Position numbers and translations under genes: made by a program | NCBI GenBank assembly: GCA_029338675.1 | Contig: JAQYAV010000045.1 | Location: forward strand, 1 to 53,029 | DNA from: Lachnospiraceae bacterium | Lineage (GTDB): Bacteria > Bacillota > Clostridia > Lachnospirales > Lachnospiraceae | DNA length: 53,029 nt | Direction: 5' to 3' | Notes under the pieces: model-generated | Database searches by the model: none | Seen by the model: the letters and a program-made list of their open reading frames with translations, nothing else | What the model was told of the DNA's origin: nothing | Shown here: positions 8,044 to 16,349 of the stretch, in pieces | How the letters are laid out: every line of letters begins with the position of its first letter | Numbering within the stretch: the stretch's first letter is position 1

Positions 8044-10416
8044 TCAGGCATTTTCTTTTGTTTTATGCTTTCTTTCCATATATTTAAGTCTTATCTTTTC
8101 AATAATTAATTCCCATATATCTACCAGCGGAATTACAAGTAATGCAAAAATTACAAATACTATTGTTCCCTTTCTAGATATATTTTCAATACCAAAAAGG
8201 AAACTAAGTTTAGTACTGGCTATATAAAATACAACAAACGCAAATGCAATCACTATAGATCTGTATTTGTTAAGTGGTACACTAATTTGATAAAGTATCA
8301 CAAAGCCTACTATAGCAAGAAGCAGTGTTGCAATGGTAGAAGCCTCACCCTCAGCCAAGCCTAGGTTTTCGCCAAGGCAAATAATTATTCCCGTTATCAT
8401 TGTATCAACTATTCCTGCCGGTAGTGCCTTTAGCATTACATTCGTAAGAAAATGTCCTTTTATTATATTTTTGTTAGGTTCTAATGCTAGTAAAAATGCC
8501 GGCATTCCTATTGTAAACATACTTACAAGAGATATCTGCGACGGAACAAAAGGATATGCAAATGTAAATAATACAGAAATCAAAAACAATAATGCAGATA
8601 AAATATTTTTTACCAAAAATAAGCTTGCTGAACGCTGTATATTATTCACCACGCGTCGGCCCTCCCAAACAACATGTGGCATACTAGAAAAATCTGAATC
8701 TAATAGTACAAGCTGCGCTGTTTGTGTTGCCGCTTCACTACCTGATGCCATGGCAATACTGCAATCCGCATCTCTTAATGCCAATATATCATTTACACCA
8801 TCACCTGTCATGGCAACAGTATGTCCTTTTCTCTTAAGACATTTCACTATCTCTCTTTTTTGTTCAGGATTAACTCTTCCAAACACCGTATATTGTTCTA
8901 AAGCATCACTCATAGCAACTTCGTTGTCAAGGGACGATGCGTCAATATATTTATCAGAATTATTTATTCCTGCCTTTTCTGCTACTCTAGAAACAGTTTC
9001 AGGATTATCTCCAGAAATAACCTTTATATCTACACCTTGTTCTGCAAAATAAGTGAAGGTTTCTTTTGCTCCTTCTCTTACAGGATTATTAAGAATAATA
9101 AATCCAATCAAATCTATCTTATGCTTCAACCGTTTTCCATCTAATTCTTCATTAGTTGTACCATACGCAAGAACTCTAGACCCGTTATCAATATATTCAG
9201 AAAGATCACTTTTGTATGAATCGAACTCTTCAAACAACAAAAATTCTGGTGCACCTAATACATAAGTTGCATCTTCAAATACGACTCCACTATACTTTCC
9301 TACCGAAGAAAAATTCACTTTATCGATTACTTCTTTATCTTGATATTTGGTAAAATGATTTTTTATTGTTTCCATTGTAACGTTATCTTTACTCATTATA
9401 TTGGCAAAGCTTCCAATGGAATACTCCATTTCTTCCACAGTATAGTTTTTGTTTTCTGATATTACTTTATCTACATGCATCACTGGATCTGTAATAGTAC
9501 CAGTTTTGTCAACGCATAGAACATCAACCCTCGCCAAGGTTTCAATACACTTCATGTTGTGTAATAAAACCTTTCGTTTTGCTAATTTTATAGTGCTTAC
9601 TGCAAGGGCAATGCTTGTTAATAAATATAACCCCTCTGGAATCATTCCAATAATTGCTGCAATCATCTTACACACACTTTCCTTGACAGTGTGATCATAG
9701 ACATATTTTGATAAAACAAATATACAAATTCCAATAGGAATAATCGCCACTCCAACGACCTTTAACAGCTTATCCAAAGACCTAATCATCTCTGATTGTT
9801 CACCCTTTTTAACCTTTTTGGCCTGAGCACTTAATTTCGCAATATACGATTCTTTTCCTACATTAACAAGCTTTCCATAGCATTCACCAGAGACAATAAA
9901 GCTACCCGACATAAGATTATCATTTTCCTTTTTGAGAATCTCATCATTTTCTCCAGTTAAAAGCGATTCATTAACAAATACCTCTCCGCTGTAAACAACA
10001 GCGTCAGCACACACTTGATTTCCAGATGAAAATTTCACAATATCATCCTTAACTAAATCCTCTGCTGGTATTTCCATTTCCTTTCCATTTCTTACTACCA
10101 ATGCCTTAGGTGCGTTTAACATATTAAGATTATCAAGGGTTCTTTTTGCACGAATTTCCTGAACAATACCTATCAATGTATTGAAAACAATTACAGGCAT
10201 AAATGTCAAATCTCTATATGCTCCAACTAGAATTAGCAATATCGCTTGAACAAAAAATATCAAGTTAAAATACGTAAAAATATTCGTAGAAATTATTTTC
10301 CCATAAGAATTAGATTTGTCTTCTTCAACCTGATTAGTTAACCCCTTTTTTCTTCTATCAGCCACAGAAGCATCATCTAAGCCACTAATATTCAATGATT
10401 TTGATGTATTACCCAT
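8044..10416 (-). CDS. P-type cation-transporting ATPase, CtpE-like
   Basis: ATP-driven cation pump in the cytoplasmic membrane. The 790 residues show the full P-type layout: two N-terminal helices (about 43-85), the actuator domain with TGEN at 154-157 (usual TGES), two helices with IPEGL at 259-263 in M4, the phosphorylated Asp303 in DKTGT, a nucleotide-binding domain, TGDGVND near residue 540, and six C-terminal helices. It lacks the heavy-metal CPC motif and any cysteine-rich N-terminal metal domain. The PEGL motif and lack of typical calcium-ATPase M6 features point to the CtpE/YfgQ-type group; mycobacterial CtpE has been linked to calcium uptake. The ion here is not settled from sequence. 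It lies 78 bases past the Na/Pi cotransporter and is separated from it by a terminator. The C-terminus is basic (MERKHKTKENA). Confidence 0.85.
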   Translation of the reverse strand: MGNTSKSLNISGLDDASVADRRKKGLTNQVEEDKSNSYGKIISTNIFTYFNLIFFVQAILLILVGAYRDLTFMPVIVFNTLIGIVQEIRAKRTLDNLNMLNAPKALVVRNGKEMEIPAEDLVKDDIVKFSSGNQVCADAVVYSGEVFVNESLLTGENDEILKKENDNLMSGSFIVSGECYGKLVNVGKESYIAKLSAQAKKVKKGEQSEMIRSLDKLLKVVGVAIIPIGICIFVLSKYVYDHTVKESVCKMIAAIIGMIPEGLYLLTSIALAVSTIKLAKRKVLLHNMKCIETLARVDVLCVDKTGTITDPVMHVDKVISENKNYTVEEMEYSIGSFANIMSKDNVTMETIKNHFTKYQDKEVIDKVNFSSVGKYSGVVFEDATYVLGAPEFLLFEEFDSYKSDLSEYIDNGSRVLAYGTTNEELDGKRLKHKIDLIGFIILNNPVREGAKETFTYFAEQGVDIKVISGDNPETVSRVAEKAGINNSDKYIDASSLDNEVAMSDALEQYTVFGRVNPEQKREIVKCLKRKGHTVAMTGDGVNDILALRDADCSIAMASGSEAATQTAQLVLLDSDFSSMPHVVWEGRRVVNNIQRSASLFLVKNILSALLFLISVLFTFAYPFVPSQISLVSMFTIGMPAFLLALEPNKNIIKGHFLTNVMLKALPAGIVDTMITGIIICLGENLGLAEGEASTIATLLLAIVGFVILYQISVPLNKYRSIVIAFAFVVFYIASTKLSFLFGIENISRKGTIVFVIFALLVIPLVDIWELIIEKIRLKYMERKHKTKENA

Positions 10417-10444
10417 ACATTATCTCCTCAAAAAACGTATATTC

Positions 10445-10473
10445 AAAAACAAGCTGTCAATATGACAGCTTGT
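10445..10473 (-). terminator. Terminator after the Na/Pi cotransporter gene
   Basis: ACAAGCTGTC and GACAGCTTGT form a perfect 10-bp stem with a 5-base loop; on the minus strand it is followed by TTTTGAAT. It ends the 10495-12165 gene and separates it from the P-type ATPase. Confidence 0.85.
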
Positions 10474-10494
10474 CTATAACGTCTACCTATACAA

Positions 10495-12165
10495 TTAACT
10501 GAATTGTTTTTCTAACGAAGGATCTGCAATTCCCTTTGACTCTAATACAGAAAGTGCAATGTTTGTTGCATGATCTGATACTCTTTCCAATGCAGATACA
10601 ACATCTGAGAAATAAACTCCTGCGTGTGCGTTACACTTACCTTTGCTAAGTCGCTGAATATGTTTAGACTGAAGCTTACGCTCCATCTTATCTATTTCAC
10701 TCTCAAGTTGTCTAACCTTTGCCTCATGCTCAGAGCTACCTGAAGTGAACATAAGAAGCGAATATTTAAGAATCTCATTAATCTTGTCCATCATTTCTGT
10801 TAATTCTTTAATACTCTTATCCGAAAATGAAATATCATTTTCCTTAAGCTGTGACACCAACATAGCAATACGCTCTGCATGATCACCAATACTCTCAATA
10901 CCATTAACAACATGGAAATATGCTGAAACTAAATTCATATCCGCCATTGGTAAAGCATCATTGTTTATCTCAATTAAATAATCACTTATCTTCTCATCAA
11001 GGAAGTCAATGTATGCCTCAGTGTCACAAACCTGTTTAACTCCGTCTTCATTCTTTTCGATAAGACTACTTACAGCAAGGTTTAAATTTTCAAATGTCAT
11101 ATTAGCCATTCTCTCCATCTCTTGAACAGCTAAATAAATTGCAACAGTAGGATTAGGCCTAACTGCACTAATGAATTTGAGCACAAAGTTTTTATCATTA
11201 GCATCCCTATCTTCGCCTTTAACGATAACATAAGTAAGTTTTACGATAAAATTCATAAACGGATAGAATACAATAACCTGGAATACCTTGAATAAGAAGT
11301 GTGTCCACGCAATACTTCTACCAAGTGAACCTGGATCAGTTCCTCTTCCACTAAAGAAATATATTATATTCTCAATTTGTTCGCCGAATGGTAACAATAA
11401 AGCAAACATAAGGATTGTACCAAATATATTAAATAATAAATGAATAAGAGCTGCTCTTTTTGCATTCTTTGTTCCGCCAAATGAAGCAAGCATAGCAGAA
11501 GTACAAGCTCCAATATTACAACCAAGTACAACGAACATACAAATTCTCAAATCAACAAGTCCTTGAGAAGCCATTACAACAAGAATTGATACAGTTACAG
11601 AAGAACTCTGTACTATTGAAGTAATAACAAGACCAAGTAATATTCCCAAAACTGGATTTGTGAAGTTTGCCAAAAATTCAATAACCTCTGGTATACTTCT
11701 TAAATCAGCCATGGCAGATGACATAGTACTTATACCTACAAAAAGCACACCAAAACCAAGTACAATTTCACCAGCCTTATTAACCATAGGCTTTTTAATA
11801 AAGTTAATCATTACAGCGCCTACAAACACAAATATAGGTGCAATAGTACTTAATCTAAATGCAACAAGCATTGCAGTTACTGTCGTTCCTATGTTCGCAC
11901 CAAGGATTATTCCACATGCCTCTGTAAGCTTCATAAGTCCTGAATTAACAAAACTTACAACCATAACAGTTGCAGCACTAGAGGACTGAATAATTGCCGT
12001 AAAAAACAAGCCGACTACAAGCCCTAAAAAACGATTTTTGGTAAACGCTTCTAATATTGCTCTAAGCTTGTTACCAGCAACTTTCTCAATTCCACCACTC
12101 ATGAAGTTCATACCAAATACGAACATTCCGAGTCCGCCTAAAAGCTGTAACATTATCAATTCCAT
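10495..12165 (-). CDS. Na+/phosphate cotransporter family protein with PhoU-like tail
   Basis: Probable sodium-coupled phosphate (or related anion) transporter of the NptA/YjbB type. The 556 residues hold two inverted transport repeats, each with the hallmark QSSS motif (TAIIQSSSAATVM near residue 60 and TSIVQSSSVTVSI near residue 180), about eight membrane helices, then a cytoplasmic helical PhoU-like domain from about residue 335 to the end (paired HxxxIxxxGDHAERI and SALERVSDHATNI helices). The start MELIMLQ is preferred over a GTG/ATG-type start 26 codons upstream because GAGG lies 8 bases before it, and the upstream residues are part of the 5' leader behind a good promoter. The fused PhoU domain is usual in this family and suggests regulation by phosphate status. 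Confidence 0.9.
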   Translation of the reverse strand: MELIMLQLLGGLGMFVFGMNFMSGGIEKVAGNKLRAILEAFTKNRFLGLVVGLFFTAIIQSSSAATVMVVSFVNSGLMKLTEACGIILGANIGTTVTAMLVAFRLSTIAPIFVFVGAVMINFIKKPMVNKAGEIVLGFGVLFVGISTMSSAMADLRSIPEVIEFLANFTNPVLGILLGLVITSIVQSSSVTVSILVVMASQGLVDLRICMFVVLGCNIGACTSAMLASFGGTKNAKRAALIHLLFNIFGTILMFALLLPFGEQIENIIYFFSGRGTDPGSLGRSIAWTHFLFKVFQVIVFYPFMNFIVKLTYVIVKGEDRDANDKNFVLKFISAVRPNPTVAIYLAVQEMERMANMTFENLNLAVSSLIEKNEDGVKQVCDTEAYIDFLDEKISDYLIEINNDALPMADMNLVSAYFHVVNGIESIGDHAERIAMLVSQLKENDISFSDKSIKELTEMMDKINEILKYSLLMFTSGSSEHEAKVRQLESEIDKMERKLQSKHIQRLSKGKCNAHAGVYFSDVVSALERVSDHATNIALSVLESKGIADPSLEKQFS

Positions 12166-12224
12166 TTTAATATCCTCATAATATTCTGTATAGTTACATA
12201 GTGCTACAATGCACCACAATGCTA

Positions 12225-12253
12225 ATGATAATAGCTTGCACAAATACTGTCAA
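12225..12253 (-). promoter_or_regulatory. Sigma-A promoter of the Na/Pi cotransporter gene
   Basis: TTGACA (12248-12253) and TATCAT (12225-12230) on the minus strand with a 17-base spacer. The predicted start would lie about 50 bases upstream of the chosen ATG, which supports that start codon. Confidence 0.7.
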
Positions 12254-12288
12254 TAAAATTTATTTTTTATTTATAATGCTATTAACAA

Positions 12289-13764
12289 TTATTGCTCAGG
12301 TACTTCAACCTTTTCACCACGCTTAAGCTGATCAATTAACTTCTTTGCTGTTTCGACAGAAGTATAATCTGGCTCCATTACATACAAATTCTGATTAATT
12401 GAATATGTTGTGCTAGAACTATCAAAGCCAGTTACACTATATGAAGAAATCTCCCAGCTTCCACCCTTATCTAACTGCATCTTAACTAATTTACTAATTG
12501 AGTCATATGATAAACTTGTTTCAAATGTTCCATCTAAACTCTTAAGAATAGATGAATAGTTCTTTAATATAGCTGGAGAAGTTGCCTTACTAATTACAGC
12601 CGTAATAACCTTCATCTGATTCTTACCTCTTTGGTTATCACCATCCTCAAAGGAATATCGTTCTCTTGCAAACTCTAAAGCCGCCTCACCATACAAGAAA
12701 TTCTCTCCTGCTGTATAGCTATAATTCGGTGTTGAAAAATCGTAATCAGATACAACATTTATACCACCTAACTCATCTATAATTGTCTTAAACCCTGTAA
12801 AATTTAATCTAAAATAATGTTCAATTTTTTCATCATACAACATTCCAAGAGTATCCATGGATACATCTACACCATAGATTCCTGCATGTGTAAGCTTATC
12901 TCTGTTTCCATCGGAAATAGAAAGCGGAATAAAGTAATCTCTTGGAGTAGATACAAGCAAAATTTGTTTAGATTTTATGTTAACATATGCAATAATGTTC
13001 ACATCACTTCTGCTTTTACAAGATACTGGTCCATCTGTGTCAATACCACTTACATAAACTGCAAAATATTCATTATCAAAATCTATGTCTTTCTTCTCTG
13101 ACTCATCTACTTCAGATACTATTTCTTCGCATGAAATTACCTTAATCTCGTCAGGAAAGCTTTCATATCCCTGACTATCTCTATAAACATCTAAGTAACC
13201 TTCATTCAATATAATTGCATTTACTTCGCCATTTCTTAATGCGTCAGCAAGACTATCAAGTCCTTCATATGAAAGTGCATTAATCTGAATTGATTTATCA
13301 TTCATAATTTTATTTACTGCATCATCAGTATTTACTCTGTCCATTGTACCTTCAATACCAAAGTTTGCTCCATCTAATACAGAAATATCATCAATACCAC
13401 TATCATTTAATACAAAAACACTAATCTTCGCTGTTTCTTTACCAGCAGAAGTAATCCCCTTTAATGCTTTTGTTGTTTTAATTATATACACGCCACCAAT
13501 TGCTGATACTATAATACATAATAACGATAAAAATACTCCTACTCCAAAAGCACCCTTTCCTAGATTTCCACACAAAAGTATTATGTCTAGTACCATAACA
13601 ATTCCCATAACAACAATCATTATAAGTAATAATTTGAATGGAAGCATATTCAACTTAAATATCATTAAACCTAAAAATGCGAAGCAAAGCAATGTAATAA
13701 CACACATGCTAATGCCCACTTTTTTCATAGTGTTGTTTTCCTGTTTCGTTTCCTGTGTAGCCAT
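12289..13764 (-). CDS. LytR-CpsA-Psr (LCP) family cell-wall protein
   Basis: LCP proteins attach anionic polymers or capsular polysaccharides to peptidoglycan on the outer face of the membrane. The 491 residues have three to four N-terminal hydrophobic helices (about 15-110), an extracytoplasmic segment of about 130 residues with little similarity to the core (ISVFVLNDSGIDDISVLDG ...), and the LCP domain from about residue 245: ILLVSTPRDYF with the lipid-phosphate-binding Arg, GNRDKLTHAGIYG, FRLNFTGF, and the FARERYSFEDGDNQRGKNQ signature. A GAGGGAG ribosome-binding site precedes the ATG. The extra domain between the helices and LCP core (it reads like a solute-binding-protein lobe, ALRNGEVNAIILNEGYL) is common in Clostridia members of the family. 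It stands alone with no polymer biosynthesis genes nearby. Confidence 0.9.
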   Translation of the reverse strand: MATQETKQENNTMKKVGISMCVITLLCFAFLGLMIFKLNMLPFKLLLIMIVVMGIVMVLDIILLCGNLGKGAFGVGVFLSLLCIIVSAIGGVYIIKTTKALKGITSAGKETAKISVFVLNDSGIDDISVLDGANFGIEGTMDRVNTDDAVNKIMNDKSIQINALSYEGLDSLADALRNGEVNAIILNEGYLDVYRDSQGYESFPDEIKVISCEEIVSEVDESEKKDIDFDNEYFAVYVSGIDTDGPVSCKSRSDVNIIAYVNIKSKQILLVSTPRDYFIPLSISDGNRDKLTHAGIYGVDVSMDTLGMLYDEKIEHYFRLNFTGFKTIIDELGGINVVSDYDFSTPNYSYTAGENFLYGEAALEFARERYSFEDGDNQRGKNQMKVITAVISKATSPAILKNYSSILKSLDGTFETSLSYDSISKLVKMQLDKGGSWEISSYSVTGFDSSSTTYSINQNLYVMEPDYTSVETAKKLIDQLKRGEKVEVPEQ

Positions 13765-13853
13765 TTTTTCTCCCTCTTTTTTAATTAACCTAGTTTTTTC
13801 ACCACAAAATAAGGTGGCTAATATTTAGTCCCCTTATTTAGAATGCTAATTAA

Positions 13854-14270
13854 TTAAATCCTCTTCTTTAGTGCCTTAGCAAGCTCAGCTAAATCATTAC
13901 TATCTGATTCGCCCTGTTTCCAAGTAACGCTCACATTATCTCCCTTAAATCTAGGCACTAAATGCAAATGGAAATGATTAACAGTCTGACCTGCAACCTC
14001 ACCATTATTCTGAACTACATTAAGTCCTTCGCACTGTGTCTCCTCTTTGATTGCACGTGCAACAACTGTTGCAAGAGAGAACAACTTACCAGCTGTTTCT
14101 GCATCAAGCTGGAAAATATTATCATAGTGTTCCTTAGTTATTATAAGTGCATGACCTCTATTAGCTGGCGATACATCTAAAATAACTTTAAAATCTGAAT
14201 TCTCGTATATTGTTGCAGAAGGAATCTCACCCTTCATAATCTTGCAAAAAATACAATCGTCTTTAACCAT
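13854..14270 (-). CDS. HIT-family (histidine triad) nucleotide-binding protein
   Basis: Small nucleotide hydrolase or binding protein of the HINT/Fhit-like group; bacterial members act on adenosine phosphoramidates and related compounds. The 138 residues contain the N-terminal CIFCKI motif, and the triad HFHLHLVPR near residues 99-107. A GGAGG site lies 6 bases before the ATG. It begins 29 bases past fliS on the same strand and may be transcribed with it, though it is unlikely to be part of motility. Confidence 0.92.
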   Translation of the reverse strand: MVKDDCIFCKIMKGEIPSATIYENSDFKVILDVSPANRGHALIITKEHYDNIFQLDAETAGKLFSLATVVARAIKEETQCEGLNVVQNNGEVAGQTVNHFHLHLVPRFKGDNVSVTWKQGESDSNDLAELAKALKKRI

Positions 14271-14299
14271 ATTTTACCTCCATTACATCAAAGACACGG

Positions 14300-14779
14300 T
14301 TATGCCTTAAAGCCTCTGCTGCTATACTCTACCCCTTGAACACTTTCATTCAAATAACCCTTACCATATGTAAGACCTGCGTATACCTGATGAGTATTTT
14401 TCATAACCGGTTCTTCATCATCTAGCTTGTTAATTGCCACAAAACCATCACGGAGATTATCCATCATATTTTTGCATCTGTCAAGTTCAACAGGTTTTCT
14501 TTTAACGCTTGATGCAACTAATTTCGAATAAATAAATCTTAAAATGGACAAATATTTTCTACCGATTTCATCCAACGGATTAACACCACTCATAATCTCA
14601 TTGTGAACTCTTTTTGCCATATCTACATTGCGAATAAAACCATCCTCGTCTTTATTACTATATAGGGATATAGCATCCTCAAGGTATATCTTTTCCATGT
14701 CAAACAATATTATCATAAGCCCACTATGATTAGCATTACTTGTCCTTAAGGTAAATTCTTTTATCTGGTCTTTTGTCAT
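14300..14779 (-). CDS. fliS: Flagellar export chaperone FliS
   Basis: FliS binds the C-terminus of flagellin in the cytoplasm, prevents premature assembly and targets it for export. The 159 residues are predicted to be an all-helical bundle with the typical FliS spacing (a first helix around MIILFDMEKIYLEDAI, then VHNEIMSGVNPLD, then a helix YLSILRFIYSKLVASS). It is somewhat longer than the usual 120-135 residues because of a C-terminal extension (QVYAGLTYGKGYLNE ...), a type of tail seen in Lachnospiraceae homologues as I recall. It sits 28 bases downstream of flagellin, the classic order, and follows a GAGGTG ribosome-binding site. Confidence 0.8.
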   Translation of the reverse strand: MTKDQIKEFTLRTSNANHSGLMIILFDMEKIYLEDAISLYSNKDEDGFIRNVDMAKRVHNEIMSGVNPLDEIGRKYLSILRFIYSKLVASSVKRKPVELDRCKNMMDNLRDGFVAINKLDDEEPVMKNTHQVYAGLTYGKGYLNESVQGVEYSSRGFKA

Positions 14780-14807
14780 TCTTCACACCTCAATATAATA
14801 TTTTAAT

Positions 14808-16256
14808 TTACTGAAGAAGCTGCAACACCGATTCTGGTCTTTCATTGGACTTTTGCATCATAGAAATAGCTGCCTGAGATAAAACATCTAATCTAGTGTA
14901 ATTTGTCATTTCTTCTGCCATATCAGTATCCATGATTCTTGAATAAGCAGATGTAATACTTTCACCCTGCACCTCAAGATTATCATATATTCCCTCTAAT
15001 CTATTCTCGTATGCACCTAATTTTGATCTAATATTAGATATCTTCTTAACCGCCTCATCAATAACACTAATTGCATCAACTGAATATTCATGTGTGTACA
15101 TAATAAGATCATTTATTCCAAGACCATCTGCCCCTACATCTGGTATATCAATAGAAATCTGCTCTCCTGAATTAGCACCTGTCTGAATAACCATAGCCCC
15201 TGCTGAAAGAACTTCTATCTTAGTTTTTAATGTTGCCCCATCTTTAATTGCATCATCAGCAACCTCAATCATCATCTCGAAGCCATTTCTATCAACAACC
15301 TTTACTTGATTGCCTTCAACTGTAACTGATGCTGTTGGCGAAAATCCACCTGAAGAAACAGTAAGTGTCGCCTGACAATCTGTTCCTGTTTCTGAATACT
15401 CTTTATCCATTCCAAGTACATTAGCTAATTTTTCGTTATTTATTTTAATTTCTAATTTTTCATTTGAGCCTGTATGCTTATTCTTAAATATCACAGGTGC
15501 ACCTGTTTCAAATTTTGCTTCTGTTTTACCACCATCGTTAGAAGCAATTACATCTACATCTATTTTATGCAAGTGATTTTGCAACTTATCAAATATTTCA
15601 TTTGCAGTCATTCCCTCTGATATATCAACTGGGAAACCATTTACAACAATCGTACCTTCCTGCTCCTTTGTTATAGTTCCCACACTACTATTAAAGCCTG
15701 AGATACACATTGCATTCTTTGTATTTGTAAGATTATTTGAATTCCATGTAAGCTCTAACTCATATACGCCTGCATTAACTGCAGTAGATAAATATGTAGC
15801 CTGAACACCTTTTTCAGACGATAACGTTCTTCTTGAAATAGAGCCATTCAAAAGCTTTTGTCCATTGAAATCAGTTGTATCAGCAATCTGAGTAATCTGT
15901 TCAGCCAAAGCGTCTATTTCCTCTTGAATAGCATCTCTGTCTTCTTCATAATAAACATCATTTGCTGATTTTACAGCAAGCTCTCTCATTCTACCTAATA
16001 TTGCATGAATCTCATTCAAACCACCCTCTGCAGACTGTATAACAGATATTCCATCATTAGAATTAAGAGAAGCTCTCTCCAAGCCTCTAATCTGCTCATT
16101 CATCTTTGTTGATATTGCCAAACCTGCAGCGTCATCTGCAGGTGAAGTAATCTTTGTTCCTGAAGAAAGTCTAGCCATAGACTTTGCCAAATTAGCATTA
16201 ATTGTTGCAAAATGGTCGCTTGCATTAAGTGCCATAGAATTGTGATTTATTCTCAT
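14808..16256 (-). CDS. Flagellin
   Basis: Structural subunit of the flagellar filament, exported by the flagellar type III system. The 482 residues have the conserved N-terminal D0/D1 region (MRINHNSMALNA, RLSSGTKITSPADDAAGLAIS, GALNEIHAILGRMRELAVKSA-like helix to about residue 150), a variable central domain (about 160-390) rich in Asn, Thr and Gly, and the conserved C-terminal D1/D0 coiled region (LGAYENRLEG ... SAYSRIMDTDMAEEM ... SVLQLLQ). It follows a sigma-28-like promoter and an AGGAGG site 8 bases before the ATG. Only one flagellin gene lies in this window; no other filament, hook or motor genes were seen nearby except the FliK-like neighbour. Confidence 0.96.
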   Translation of the reverse strand: MRINHNSMALNASDHFATINANLAKSMARLSSGTKITSPADDAAGLAISTKMNEQIRGLERASLNSNDGISVIQSAEGGLNEIHAILGRMRELAVKSANDVYYEEDRDAIQEEIDALAEQITQIADTTDFNGQKLLNGSISRRTLSSEKGVQATYLSTAVNAGVYELELTWNSNNLTNTKNAMCISGFNSSVGTITKEQEGTIVVNGFPVDISEGMTANEIFDKLQNHLHKIDVDVIASNDGGKTEAKFETGAPVIFKNKHTGSNEKLEIKINNEKLANVLGMDKEYSETGTDCQATLTVSSGGFSPTASVTVEGNQVKVVDRNGFEMMIEVADDAIKDGATLKTKIEVLSAGAMVIQTGANSGEQISIDIPDVGADGLGINDLIMYTHEYSVDAISVIDEAVKKISNIRSKLGAYENRLEGIYDNLEVQGESITSAYSRIMDTDMAEEMTNYTRLDVLSQAAISMMQKSNERPESVLQLLQ

Positions 16257-16321
16257 AGTTGTCGCCTCCTATATTAACTATAAACATATATATTGTTACT
16301 GTCTTTTTTCATCTATTTATT

Positions 16322-16349
16322 TTATCGGAACTTTTATAAAAACTCTTTA
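16322..16349 (-). promoter_or_regulatory. Sigma-28-like promoter of flagellin and fliS
   Basis: On the minus strand TAAA (16346-16349) is followed 17 bases later by CCGATAA (16322-16328), matching the flagellar sigma-28 consensus. The TAAA contains the TAA stop codon of the upstream 1026-residue gene. Confidence 0.8.

Noticed and set aside
8333-9052. 239-codon antisense open frame in the P-type ATPase gene
   Set aside because: The minus-strand frame shows all P-type motifs; the antisense frame has no recognisable domain or ribosome-binding site.
13795-13820. Terminator between the HIT and LCP genes
   Set aside because: A CACC/GGTG hairpin is present but on the minus strand it is followed by A, not T; it might work only in the wrong direction.
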